Shown here in pieces: positions 16,870 to 25,560 of a DNA stretch of 53,478 bases. The position numbers were made by a program, and so were the translations under genes. Positions within the stretch are counted from its first letter, which is position 1; each line of letters begins with the position of its first letter. The notes below the pieces were generated by a model. The model did not search any database. It had not been told where the DNA came from and saw nothing but the letters and a program-made list of their open reading frames with translations. The stretch is from Candidatus Nanoarchaeia archaeon. GTDB taxonomy: Archaea > Nanobdellota > Nanobdellia > Woesearchaeales > UBA525. The DNA is taken from the NCBI GenBank assembly GCA_028279755.1, contig JANQNB010000001.1, forward strand, positions 1 to 53,478, written 5' to 3'.

Positions 16870-16880
16870 GTATTTATAAA
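16870..16880 (-). promoter_or_regulatory. TATA box for the trypsin-like protease
   Basis: TATTTATAAAT sits about 26 bp upstream of the protease ATG on the minus strand. Confidence 0.55.
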
Positions 16881-16930
16881 TTTTCTCATTTTCGTCACTA
16901 ATGAGGAGTAATATAAAATCAAGTAGAAGT

Positions 16931-17048
16931 ATTTATAAATACCTTCGTTATTTCCCGACGACAAACTGTGAATCTTGAGGGGGTGCCGCTATCCTCATGA
17001 GCAAGTCGTTCGGGAGCGTCACCCCTCGTGAAGATGCAACCTCGAAAC
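16931..17048 (+). promoter_or_regulatory. Promoter and structured leader upstream of tRNA-Leu
   Basis: ATTTATAAAT at 16931-16940 is a strong TATA box, but it lies about 115 bases before the tRNA, so the primary transcript would carry a leader of roughly 80 bases. Within it, 16977-16989 repeats the first 13 bases of the tRNA (GAGGGGGTGCCGC) and can pair with 17020-17027 (CACCCCTC). A short stem (CTCG/CGAG, 17041-17050) overlaps the tRNA 5' end. Confidence 0.45.
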
Positions 17049-17152
17049 GAGGGGGTGCCGCAGTGGTCAACCGGGGCGGGCTTAGGCGAGCTTTCTGCTC
17101 GAAGAAACCCGCTGGCTTAGTGCCTTCATGGGTTCGAATCCCATCCCCCTCA
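17049..17152 (+). tRNA. tRNA-Leu (UAG anticodon) with an intron
   Basis: A complete cloverleaf: 7-bp acceptor stem (17049-17055 with 17145-17151), discriminator A at 17152, T arm 17128-17144 with loop TTCGAAT, a long variable arm (GGC/GCC, about 17114-17124) as in type II tRNAs, and anticodon stem GCGGG/CCCGC (17076-17080 with 17108-17112). The anticodon TAG at 17083-17085 reads CUA (Leu). The loop is 27 bases, so an intron of about 20 bases (17087-17106) is inferred at the canonical 37/38 site. It folds as CGAGC/GCTCG with flanking three-base bulges (a bulge-helix-bulge with a 3-bp centre). CCA is not encoded. Confidence 0.93.
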
Positions 17153-17406
17153 TGTGCTATTCGCAAAAATATGTCAAAATCGCATCCAAAACCGGTATGA
17201 GAGCGTCATATCACTGCACTCTCTTTTTAAACAGCTGTTCACCATTGCTCAAAACCTCTGCGTCGGCGACAACCCGATTTATAAAGGAATGGCGATTTTC
17301 ACAACCTGTAACTGGCCAGTGATGACTGGTCATTTTTTCCAAATTCTTGGGCCAGACGGGCTATGGACAAACTCTGGTGTTTTTCCGACGACAAAGCACC
17401 ACAAAG
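17153..17406. other. Non-coding gap between tRNA-Leu and S-layer promoter
   Basis: There is no convincing gene here. A TATA-like box lies at 17275-17286. At 17313-17332 an imperfect hairpin (TGGCCAGT/ACTGGTCA) is followed by six T (17333-17338), which looks like an intrinsic-type terminator. The sequence CCGACGACAAA near 17385 also occurs near 16957. A 51-codon reading frame from 17289 has no support. Confidence 0.4.
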
Positions 17407-17621
17407 CTTATAAAACGAAACTGTCCTCAGAGGCCTTGCAATAGCCACCTGACTATTTGCTGATGGCCACGGGCTCAAGATGGCGATCTGCCTGATCGCC
17501 AGCAGCAAACCGCGGTCATTACCTTGATAGTCAAGGATAAACACACGACTGCCTTGGTTTCGGCCAGGGAAGTAGGGACAACGTCCCTGCGTGATGGTAG
17601 GACACGGGAGGTGTTTATACC
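17407..17621 (+). promoter_or_regulatory. Promoter and long structured 5' leader of the S-layer gene
   Basis: The TATA box (CTTATAAAAC, 17407-17417) predicts transcription from about 17437, leaving a leader of about 185 bases, far longer than most in the window. Stems visible: TTTGCTG/CAGCAAA (17456-17462, 17503-17509) enclosing GGCGATC/GATCGCC (17482-17488, 17494-17500), CCTTGA/TCAAGG (17522-17536), and AGGGAC/GTCCCT (17574-17588). A strong ribosome-binding site, GGGAGGTG, ends about 11 bases before the ATG. Confidence 0.6.
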
Positions 17622-20390
17622 ATGAATGTGAAAAAGACAGTAAAGAAGATATTGGCGCTGGGTGCCGGTGCGACGATGGTGGGTGCCACCATTATGGGCG
17701 CAATGGCATATGATCTAGCCGATTATCCAGAGCCATATATCGTAGATGGCGTTTTTGACGGCACAATTGTCGTCGGCGCGGCGGCTGCCACGCAAGACGT
17801 CCTCGGTGCAATCGACATTGGTGCCAGCTTACAAGCTGACGCAGTGACGCAGGAAGCCGTGGACATCCCGGGCGAGGCAGGCACAGTCAATCTTGAAGGC
17901 GATACCTACAAGATTGAGACCAGCAGCGACGCTTTCGAGCTGCGTGAAAATGTCGGTAGTGTTATCGATACGTTCGATTCGAGCGACCTCGATGCACTGC
18001 AAGGCGGCACGATCACGACAGACGAAGGTTCGACCGACTACAACCAGTACCTCCGACTCGAGGTTCTGAACTCCACAAGCGACAACCAGCTTGTCGACTG
18101 GGGTGTGAACTACCGAGAGAACGAGGACGATGAGTTGGCCGACTGGATGGTTATCGAGCACGACCAGAGCAAGGGCTTCTTTGAGTGGGAGCTTGAGTTC
18201 GAGGAAGGTCTCGAGTCCAGCATCGATGCGAACGCAGACCTTGAGGACATCGAGAACGAAGTCTTCAACATCTTCGGAACCGACTATACCTTCGTGGACA
18301 GCACTGTCGGCACCACCACAGCTCGAAGCTTGACGCTTGAGTTCATGGCCGGTGACGTCAGCAGCACGCTCCGTGAAGGTGAGACAAAGACGTTTACCAT
18401 CGACGGCGTTGAATACAGCGTCACGTTGATCTTCGTGAGCGACCCAAGCGGTGGCACTGCTGTGGCAGAAGCGAAGTTCATGGTGAACGGCGAAGTGACG
18501 AAGAGCCTTGAAGACGGCGACACAGACACCCTGAGCGGTGGCCTGCAGATCGGTGTGCGCGACATCCTCGTGAACAGCCGTGACGGTATCGTTGAGTTCT
18601 TCCTGGGAGCAGACAAGATTGCTTTCACGGACACCATAACGAACTCGTCGGACAACGGATTCACGAACGAAGTCGAGATCGGCAACGTCGACATCAACGA
18701 GGGTCAAGTCCTGATCCGCACCAACATGGTGTCAGGAGACGGTGACCAGATCGCTGAGGAAGACGAAGTGCTTGAGATTACAACCATCAAGTACCGACTC
18801 GAAGCCGACGCCGTGACCAAGCGCGACCTCTACGTCCCGAAGGGCGCTGGTATTAAGGACTACCTTGAAGAGCCGGAAGGACTGCTGAGCCCGACCTTCG
18901 ACATCCGATACGAAGGCCTGACTGAGCCGGAGACCTACCCAGTGTCTCTCTTGAGTGGCCAGGACAACCAGTACGAACTGACGTTCACCAACATCCGTGG
19001 TGACACGTTCGACGTGCCGTTCCTGAGCATCCAGGAGACGGGAACTCCAGGTCTGGTGCAGTTCGGTGAAGACGACAGCTCGAACAACGAGGACTTCGTC
19101 TTCGTCGAGAGCGGCGCCAGTGCGTACAACATCGGCCTCGACGACTACTTCGTCGTGAGCGACTCACCGAACAACAAGAAATCGGTGACGAGCATCCTGC
19201 AGTTCACGGACATTGACACGGACAACAACAAGCTGAAGTTCGACGTCCTGTCAGGCAGTGACCGTGAGTTGACCTACGACGACGGCAACAAAGAGGGCAA
19301 CCTCAACGTTGGTAGTCACACCTTTAAGGTGAAGGTCGACGAGACCAACGAGCAGCTCACCGTGGATATGGACGGTGACGGTGCCTACACCGAGAACACG
19401 ACAGTGAACATGACTGTCTGGGGTGGCGGCGTGCTCAAGGTCGACAGGATCTGGTGGCTCAACGGCAGTGGTACCGATATCAACATTAGCGTTGGTGTCG
19501 ACTCCATTGGTGACGGCCAGAATGTCGCAGATGTGGATACGCTTGGCCAGGGCAACACTGACGAGACTGTGCAGGTCGAAATGAGCCTGAGCTTCGAAGC
19601 GTCGATCTACGACGAAGCGACCTCAGGAGAGACTGTTCAGTGGACCGCCAGTGCTCTCGAGAGCAGCACCGACTACATCGTTGACCTCGACATCGATGCC
19701 AGCGATGTGACTGTGCTCTACGAGGACCAGCCAGCAGCTGCAGCCTACAACAGCTTCACCCTCGAAGAGGATGAAGATGACAACAACCACAACAAGGGTA
19801 TGATTACCTTTGGTGCATTGGTCGACCACTATCAGCCGTCGGGAAGCAACGACGCTGACGAGTTGACGATCACCGTGCCGGAGCAGCAGGTCCTTGCGCA
19901 GGTCTTCCTCACCGCAGGTTCGGTGGAGAGAACCGAGAGTGCAGGCGGCTTTACCCAGGATGTTGTCAACCCGATTGCCGTTGGACTCGCAGTGCTTGAC
20001 AGCGACGCCCCGGCGCTTGGCACAGCCAACCTGATCGTTGTTGGTGGACCGTGTGCGAACTCGGTTGCCGCAGAGATCATGGGCACGCCTGGCACCTGGC
20101 CGGACTGTAGTGCACCGTTCGTCCCTGGCAAGGCTCTCATCAAGAGCCACGACAGTGGTGACAATGTCGCCATCCTCGTCGCTGGCTACGAAGCTGATGA
20201 GACCCTCGGCGCGAGCTACGTGCTGAGCAGCTACGAAGACTACGCAGCCCTCCAGGGCGAAGAAGTCGAAGTGGTTGTGCCGGACCTGAGCAACATGGTT
20301 GTCCAGGCTGTCACCGCTGATATGGGCGATGACGACATGGGCGACGGTGACGGCGACGACGCTGGAGACGGCGACGACGGCATGGCGTAG
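17622..20390 (+). CDS. S-layer protein
   Basis: This 922-residue secreted protein probably forms the surface lattice. A signal peptide (residues 1-29, ending GAMA) is followed by the archaeal S-layer N-terminal domain, recognisable from VDGVFDGTIVVGAAAATQDVLGAIDIGASLQ. The body is strand-rich, acidic and almost free of Cys. The expected C-terminal S-layer part contains the counterpart LIVVGGPCANSVAAEIMG, then an Asp/Gly tail (DMGDDDMGDGDGDD) likely to bind Ca2+. No C-terminal membrane anchor is seen, so attachment may need a partner such as the following gene. The long leader and strong ribosome-binding site suit very high expression. Confidence 0.88.
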   Translation: MNVKKTVKKILALGAGATMVGATIMGAMAYDLADYPEPYIVDGVFDGTIVVGAAAATQDVLGAIDIGASLQADAVTQEAVDIPGEAGTVNLEGDTYKIETSSDAFELRENVGSVIDTFDSSDLDALQGGTITTDEGSTDYNQYLRLEVLNSTSDNQLVDWGVNYRENEDDELADWMVIEHDQSKGFFEWELEFEEGLESSIDANADLEDIENEVFNIFGTDYTFVDSTVGTTTARSLTLEFMAGDVSSTLREGETKTFTIDGVEYSVTLIFVSDPSGGTAVAEAKFMVNGEVTKSLEDGDTDTLSGGLQIGVRDILVNSRDGIVEFFLGADKIAFTDTITNSSDNGFTNEVEIGNVDINEGQVLIRTNMVSGDGDQIAEEDEVLEITTIKYRLEADAVTKRDLYVPKGAGIKDYLEEPEGLLSPTFDIRYEGLTEPETYPVSLLSGQDNQYELTFTNIRGDTFDVPFLSIQETGTPGLVQFGEDDSSNNEDFVFVESGASAYNIGLDDYFVVSDSPNNKKSVTSILQFTDIDTDNNKLKFDVLSGSDRELTYDDGNKEGNLNVGSHTFKVKVDETNEQLTVDMDGDGAYTENTTVNMTVWGGGVLKVDRIWWLNGSGTDINISVGVDSIGDGQNVADVDTLGQGNTDETVQVEMSLSFEASIYDEATSGETVQWTASALESSTDYIVDLDIDASDVTVLYEDQPAAAAYNSFTLEEDEDDNNHNKGMITFGALVDHYQPSGSNDADELTITVPEQQVLAQVFLTAGSVERTESAGGFTQDVVNPIAVGLAVLDSDAPALGTANLIVVGGPCANSVAAEIMGTPGTWPDCSAPFVPGKALIKSHDSGDNVAILVAGYEADETLGASYVLSSYEDYAALQGEEVEVVVPDLSNMVVQAVTADMGDDDMGDGDGDDAGDGDDGMA

Positions 20391-20403
20391 GTCTGACCTC
20401 GAA

Positions 20404-20432
20404 ACATTTTTCCTTCTTCTTTCTTTTTTTTT
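20404..20432 (+). terminator. Poly-T terminator after the S-layer gene
   Basis: A long pyrimidine tract with T-runs of five and nine follows the S-layer stop codon, without a hairpin. Such T-rich tracts are typical archaeal terminators. Confidence 0.6.
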
Positions 20433-20470
20433 CCGTAAACTATATATACAGTATTCTCGAGAGAGAACGC

Positions 20471-22372
20471 ATGCGCGTCCTGGCAATTATCACTCTTCTC
20501 CTGCTCTTAGCTGTGCCAACAATTGCGGTTGACACGTACTACGATGCCTGGCTGTATCCTGGCGAGACGTTCACGGTCGATGACGTGCTGTACACGGTGA
20601 GCAAGGGCGATTCGCATTCCCGCATCCTGCTCGAGAGCGGGAGTGAGGAGTATGTCCTTGACTGGGGTGAATGCCAGCGCAGCCATGACGGGCTTGACGA
20701 GTATTGCTTCACCGAATCGGATTATATGGATTGCTTGCGGGGCCAGTATGACTGCCCAGACAATGAAGAAGAATCGAGCGATGACTGGTGCTGCCCGTAT
20801 GATGTCGATCATATCAAGTTCGAGGCAGGCTCGCCAGTCTTTGGCGCATATGTCGAATTCCGTGAGGTGACACCCGAGATCGAGGTGGAGCGCATTGTCG
20901 ACAAGGCGGTGCTGAAACTCGGCGAGCAGACTGGTGTCACGATCATCTTTGAGAATACCGGAGTGGAAGCTGTTGCTGGCGCGATCTATACTGAGACCAT
21001 TCCTGAGGGTCTGAAAGTCCTCAAGACGAACGAGTTCCAGCGCGCGTCTGACGGCCTTGAACTTCGTTTCACGATCAATCCTGGTGATACTGAGAGCTTC
21101 AAGTACACGATCAAGCCGGAAGACTATGTCTCTGCAAACCTGGAAGGCAATCTGACTTACCTCTACCGTTCTGAATCCCGCCAGGTCATCCCTGACAAGA
21201 CCGCCATTAACGTGCCGAGCCCTTTCCTGATCGAGCGTGAGTTCACGCCCGAGCCAGCGAATATCGAGGACGATGTTGAGTTTATGTACGAGCTCACGAA
21301 TAATGACGGCGAATTCGAGATGGAGGCAGAAGTCGCATTCGGCGGCCTCCACCTGCTGGATATCGACGAGCTCCCTGACGACGTTGTGGTGCACGGCACA
21401 GAATATACCTGGAGCGACACCTTGCAGCCTGACGAGACCGTCACTTTGACCTTCCCGTTCACTGCTGAATTCACTGGCTTGTACACGATCGAGACGAATA
21501 CGAGCATGGATATCAACGGCGAGCTGTTCGAGCACCGGGTGCAGGACACGCTCGAGGTAGAGGCGACCCTGCTCAAGCCAGAGATCCGCGTGACTTCTGA
21601 AGAGCTGCGTTCAGGGCAGGAGTATACAGTGCGTCTGCTCCTCGATAACCTTGAAGGCGAAACCCTGTACAAGCGGATCAGCGCCAAGCTCATCAGTCCT
21701 GGTCTGCGGAAGCAGTACGGCCTTGAACGCATTGTTGCTGGAGAGGCGCCGGTCGTCGGAGAACTCGTCCTGAACGCGCCACGCGTGGTCAATGAGACGA
21801 CACTGACCTATACATTCGAAGGTACGTACGAAAGCGTCAACCGTGAGAAATTCAACTTCTCCGAGACCTTGACTGTCGACGTCATTCCTGTCGAGACACC
21901 CTACCTGGTGATTCATCGAGGGAATGCGACGAGCGTCTCGCCTGGTGGCACCATCGCTGTCACTGTGACTGTGCGAAACAAGCTTGACCGTTATGCGACA
22001 ATCCATGTCACGGAAAACCTGCCGAGCGGCGCCCTCGTGAGTGCGGGCTCGCGCGAGAATGAGATGAGCCTGAACGAGGGAGAGGAACGCGAAGCGTATG
22101 AGTATCACGTGACAGTGCCAGGATCCTATGACAGCCACGAGTTTGTGATCACGACGAAAGTGTTCGATCAGCAGGGCGGAGAATTCTACGAGTTCGATTA
22201 CATCCTGCCGGTTGTCGGCATCCCGGAGCCGAGCGAGCCGGTTGTCGAGCAGAACCAGACCAACGAGACAGCTCCGGAACCAGAGCCAGCGCCGCCGCCC
22301 GAGGAAAAGCCTGGCTTCTTCCGCCGGGTGCTCGATGGCATCATCGGTTTCTTTGAGAAGCTCTTTGACTAG
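20471..22372 (+). CDS. Secreted multi-domain beta-sandwich surface protein
   Basis: This 633-residue protein has a signal peptide (1-19, LLLLLAVPTIA). An N-terminal Cys-containing region (residues 70-115, with CPDNEEESSDDWCC) precedes about four Ig-like/DUF11-type modules such as GEQTGVTIIFENTG..AGAIYTETIPEGL and SPGGTIAVTVTVRNKLDRYATIHVTENLPSG. The end is Pro/Glu-rich followed by an amphipathic helix (FFRRVLDGIIGFFEKLF) that could lie on a membrane. Location next to the S-layer gene suggests a structural partner. TATATATA about 26 bp upstream gives a leaderless start. The 3' end overlaps the convergent gene by 32 bases. Confidence 0.75.
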   Translation: MRVLAIITLLLLLAVPTIAVDTYYDAWLYPGETFTVDDVLYTVSKGDSHSRILLESGSEEYVLDWGECQRSHDGLDEYCFTESDYMDCLRGQYDCPDNEEESSDDWCCPYDVDHIKFEAGSPVFGAYVEFREVTPEIEVERIVDKAVLKLGEQTGVTIIFENTGVEAVAGAIYTETIPEGLKVLKTNEFQRASDGLELRFTINPGDTESFKYTIKPEDYVSANLEGNLTYLYRSESRQVIPDKTAINVPSPFLIEREFTPEPANIEDDVEFMYELTNNDGEFEMEAEVAFGGLHLLDIDELPDDVVVHGTEYTWSDTLQPDETVTLTFPFTAEFTGLYTIETNTSMDINGELFEHRVQDTLEVEATLLKPEIRVTSEELRSGQEYTVRLLLDNLEGETLYKRISAKLISPGLRKQYGLERIVAGEAPVVGELVLNAPRVVNETTLTYTFEGTYESVNREKFNFSETLTVDVIPVETPYLVIHRGNATSVSPGGTIAVTVTVRNKLDRYATIHVTENLPSGALVSAGSRENEMSLNEGEEREAYEYHVTVPGSYDSHEFVITTKVFDQQGGEFYEFDYILPVVGIPEPSEPVVEQNQTNETAPEPEPAPPPEEKPGFFRRVLDGIIGFFEKLFD

Positions 22373-23582
22373 CCTTGAAGATGTTGTGCTTGTCGCGCAC
22401 GATACGCACAGCGAGCTTCTTGCCGATGTGTGAGAGTTTGTTCGCGATCTGTACATTGATTAGTCTCTCTTCCGCAGCGGCGTACATCTCCCGAGGATAT
22501 CGTCCTGGCATCACGATCTCGCACTGCACTGTCTGGTTTTTCTTGAACGGCTTGGGCAATGCTTCCTCGTCGTGGATATGGAAATCCTCTTTCGACGCGG
22601 TCAGGCTTTGTTTTGTTTTCTTTTCCAGGTCTTTGATGAATTGGAAAAAAGTTTCCCAGGCTAAGGGCTTCTTCACCGGCCGTCGCCCTTTCGGGTATTC
22701 GAGATAATTCTGGATGCCGATTCGTGGGAACTTGCTGGAAAAACTAGTGCTGAGCTTCACGATCTTTCCCATTTCTTCTTCGTTCTTTCCTGGAATGAGG
22801 ACTGGAGCGAGGAGAAAGTTTATTTTTTCGCTTCCATACTTCACCATGTCGAGCAAGTGCTGCAATGGGAATTTCTTGACACCAGCAAGTTCTGCAGCTA
22901 ATTCCTCGTCGAGAGCAGGTAGTGAGAGGTTGATTCTTGTGAGTCCGGCTGTGGCTAAGTCATCAATTAACGATTCAGATAATAGTGAACCATTTGTATT
23001 AATACTAATTATTTGTATATTTTTTATTTTATTTAGATCTTTAACGAGTTGCACAAGCTCAGGATATAGTAATGGTTCGCCGTGCGGTCCGATGTTGATT
23101 TCCACCGGGTGCTGCTTGGTGGCGGCGACCGCTGCAGTGACAGCGACCAGGTAGTCGCGCTCGACAAGGTAGTCGTAGCTCTTCTTGTTTTTTCCCTCGT
23201 CGACACTGCAATAGGTGCAGTTGAAATTGCAGCCGGTCAATGGCTTGATCTCGATGATATTGCTGCCGCGGTCGACCACCCCGATCTCTGTTGAGCCGAT
23301 GAGTGGGATGCCAAGTCCTTCCCTGATGTAGAATGTCGGCTTGTTGTAGAGCTGGTGCACGAGCTTCCACGTCAGCCCCTGGTCGACGAGCTTTGCCACC
23401 TTGTTCTGCACTTTCTTTTCACTTGATTCGGGAAACTCTAAGCACTCATCCTTGACAACGAATGGACCAGCACGTTCTAGATCTTGTTTGTCAAGGTCAA
23501 AGTAGTACCTGTTGAAGAGCTTGCAGCGGACATGTTCGCCGCGATCCTCGAATGTGACACTTGGCATGCTGAATGAGGCCAT
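22341..23582 (-). CDS. Radical SAM protein with C-terminal TRAM-like domain
   Basis: This 413-residue protein has the radical-SAM cluster motif CNFNCTYC at about residue 118, preceded by IIEIKPLTG, and a following GPHGEPLLYPEL strand typical of the family. An N-terminal 90-residue extension precedes the barrel. The last 60 residues (QTVQCEIVMPGRYPREMY..NKLSHIGKKLAVRIV) look like a TRAM RNA-binding module, which points to RNA modification, but the substrate is unknown. The stretch encoding residues around 22980-23050 is strikingly A/T-rich. Confidence 0.78.
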   Translation of the reverse strand: MASFSMPSVTFEDRGEHVRCKLFNRYYFDLDKQDLERAGPFVVKDECLEFPESSEKKVQNKVAKLVDQGLTWKLVHQLYNKPTFYIREGLGIPLIGSTEIGVVDRGSNIIEIKPLTGCNFNCTYCSVDEGKNKKSYDYLVERDYLVAVTAAVAATKQHPVEINIGPHGEPLLYPELVQLVKDLNKIKNIQIISINTNGSLLSESLIDDLATAGLTRINLSLPALDEELAAELAGVKKFPLQHLLDMVKYGSEKINFLLAPVLIPGKNEEEMGKIVKLSTSFSSKFPRIGIQNYLEYPKGRRPVKKPLAWETFFQFIKDLEKKTKQSLTASKEDFHIHDEEALPKPFKKNQTVQCEIVMPGRYPREMYAAAEERLINVQIANKLSHIGKKLAVRIVRDKHNIFKASQRASQRNR

Positions 23583-23674
23583 GGCGCTTGAGAGCGGCTG
23601 ATGGCTTTTAAAGCTTGATGTGCAGGCAAGAAATAACTATATAAAACGGGCCGGAAATCTCTTCTCCGGGGACA

Positions 23675-24340
23675 ATGGTGGACGTTGTTATCACGTACGA
23701 GACGCTCTTTGACATCCTCCGCAAGGAGAAGAGCAGGCAGGAACTGCAGGAATTGCCAAGCGATTTCTATGGCCAGGTCGTGGCGTACCTGCGCCAGAAG
23801 CAGCAGGATGTCGACCGCGCTGGCGGCATGTCCAGCCCGAGCGCGCAGAAAGCCATGATCCAGTTCAAGAACATTCAGAAGATCCTCCGCGAGCTCTACG
23901 AGCGCCGCGAGCGCAAGCTGATCGAGATGGCGCTCAACAGAGCGCGCGCAGAGAGCAATATTGTGGATACCACGCCGATTCTCGACGAGGAAAAGGACTT
24001 CTACGCGACCTGTGCAGAGCTCTTCACCAAGCACCGCGAGCAGGTCCTGTCCACGGTGATGAACGGCGATGCGCCGCCAGGTACTGTCGTGCCGGAACGA
24101 GCGCCTGTCGAGGAAAAGGAAGAAGCACCCGAGACAGATGCTCCTGAAGAATCAGAGGAAACAGAGTCTTCAGATGTCGCTGGCAAGGAGAGCTGCAATG
24201 TCCGCTTTGTCGGCGCTGTCCCGAAGTTTCTCGGCCTCAAGGGCGAGGTGCACGGACCGTTCGAGCCAGGGGATACTGCAGAACTGCCTGGCAAGATCGC
24301 AGCAGTGCTCGTGAAGAAGAAACGGGTTGAATTGGCGTAA
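23675..24340 (+). CDS. GINS complex subunit (Gins51-type)
   Basis: This replication factor joins MCM and Cdc45/GAN to form the replicative helicase. The 221-residue protein has the AB order of Gins51: a helical A domain (residues 1-130, with YGQVVAYLRQKQQD and RERKLIEMALNRARAES) then an acidic linker (about 135-170) and a small C-terminal B domain, VRFVGAVPKFLGLKGEVHGP followed by FEPGDTAELPGKIAAVLV. A TATA box at about 23636-23646 is spaced for a leaderless start. Confidence 0.88.
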   Translation: MVDVVITYETLFDILRKEKSRQELQELPSDFYGQVVAYLRQKQQDVDRAGGMSSPSAQKAMIQFKNIQKILRELYERRERKLIEMALNRARAESNIVDTTPILDEEKDFYATCAELFTKHREQVLSTVMNGDAPPGTVVPERAPVEEKEEAPETDAPEESEETESSDVAGKESCNVRFVGAVPKFLGLKGEVHGPFEPGDTAELPGKIAAVLVKKKRVELA

Positions 24341-24380
24341 ATCAGAATAGTTTTAAAGGTCATTTCTTGAAGTGCGCGTG

Positions 24381-24953
24381 ATGGAAGACATCCGGCAGTT
24401 TCCGCATCGATTCGGCTTCACGTGGACGAGAATAGTCCTCATCCTGATCCTGGCCGCTACTCTATTTGGTATGCGTACCTGTTCTGATGTGCTGTCAGTA
24501 GGATATCCCTTTACATATGCTGAGATTGGCGGCGCGGTCACTCTTAAGTCTTTCAACCCGTTTATCTTGCTCGGTAATATCCTACTGTTAGGAACGCTGT
24601 TCTTTGTGCTCTTTCGCTATGTGAAACTCCTCCCTTTCTACGAAAAAGTGAGGGAATCATTCAGATTCGGATCCTTGTTTGCTCTTTGCTACGTCCTCGT
24701 CGGTAATTTGCTCTTGCTTTTGGTCTTCCTCTTTGACATTGATTTCATACGGAAAATCGGAAGCGCATATCTAGTGCCTGTCTTTGTCAACAGTATCCCG
24801 TATTTATACCTCATGGAACTCATGGGCGGTGGCGGATCTTTTAGTGAAGACCTCGTGTTCCGGGCGGGTATGACTTCTTTCTTCATTGAATTGCTGTTTA
24901 TCGGAGTGTTGCTCCGCTATCTCTATTTCAAGATTAAGAAGTATGGCTCCTGA
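24381..24953 (+). CDS. Small multi-pass membrane protein, unknown
   Basis: A 190-residue protein with four clear hydrophobic segments (about residues 15-32, 58-80, 95-118 and 160-182). No motif is recognised. The start is taken at 24381 because TTTTAAAG (about 24350-24358) lies at the leaderless spacing; a GTG at 24372 is less likely. The 3' end overlaps the convergent gene by 20 bases. Confidence 0.6.
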   Translation: MEDIRQFPHRFGFTWTRIVLILILAATLFGMRTCSDVLSVGYPFTYAEIGGAVTLKSFNPFILLGNILLLGTLFFVLFRYVKLLPFYEKVRESFRFGSLFALCYVLVGNLLLLLVFLFDIDFIRKIGSAYLVPVFVNSIPYLYLMELMGGGGSFSEDLVFRAGMTSFFIELLFIGVLLRYLYFKIKKYGS

Positions 24954-25551
24954 GTTCCACTTCTGCCAGAATCTTTCTGCAGGTGCAGTAATTGCCGAGG
25001 TGGCATAATGCGAGCCGAGAAGCTGTGAAGCTCTTTTTCTCTGGCTGTGGCGCTTTGCCGAAACCTATCGTGATGTGTGGATAGTAGTTCTTGAAGGCAG
25101 AATTTACTGCAAAGTCTTTTACCCAATCTTTCCAGATGGTAGGAACCTCTCCTTGCTGGTTCTCGACCCATTGGACATCCTCGACGATCCCTTGTTTGAG
25201 CAGGGAAGAGAAGCTGTTCATGACAGTCTCGTGGATTTTCTGTATTTGTTCCCCTTGAATATCGAGGCAGGAAACAAACAGCCCGTTCTTGTGTTCAGAG
25301 ACTGTCGTGCCAGTGATCGAGAGCTGCAAGGCGGAAAAGTTTGAGGCGACTTCTTCCAAGACTTGTTGCGCTTCCTCGAGTTTCTCCTCGTCGAGGACGC
25401 CCATGCTCAAGGAAATATGAGGCAAGCATTTCTCCTTGTCGAGCACGATCTCAGGCGGGTTCTTCTTCAAGAGTTCCTTGTTCACGTCGACAGCGTAGTC
25501 CATGATATCTTCTGGAGGGAGCAGAACCACGTCTACAGCCAGCAATGCCAT
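24934..25551 (-). CDS. 2H phosphoesterase (RNA 2',5'-ligase/CPDase-like)
   Basis: The two HxS/T motifs that define the 2H superfamily are present: PHISLSMG near residue 44 and YPHITIGFG near residue 158. Such enzymes act on 2',3'-cyclic phosphates or 2'-5' linkages of RNA. At 205 residues it is slightly longer than LigT/ThpR and more like the stand-alone archaeal 2H proteins. No signal peptide. Confidence 0.82.
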   Translation of the reverse strand: MALLAVDVVLLPPEDIMDYAVDVNKELLKKNPPEIVLDKEKCLPHISLSMGVLDEEKLEEAQQVLEEVASNFSALQLSITGTTVSEHKNGLFVSCLDIQGEQIQKIHETVMNSFSSLLKQGIVEDVQWVENQQGEVPTIWKDWVKDFAVNSAFKNYYPHITIGFGKAPQPEKKSFTASRLALCHLGNYCTCRKILAEVELRSHTS

Positions 25552-25560
25552 GATGTCCCC

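Noticed and set aside
16977-17048. A possible second tRNA beginning with the same 13 bases
   Set aside because: No T arm, no anticodon stem and no matching 3' acceptor strand; at most a leader element or fragment.
17313-17338. C/D-box small RNA suggested by GTGATGA
   Set aside because: No D box at a sensible distance; the sequence is better explained as a hairpin followed by T residues.
17289-17444. A 51-codon frame before the S-layer gene
   Set aside because: No ribosome-binding site, the TATA-like box is too close, and the frame runs across the S-layer promoter.
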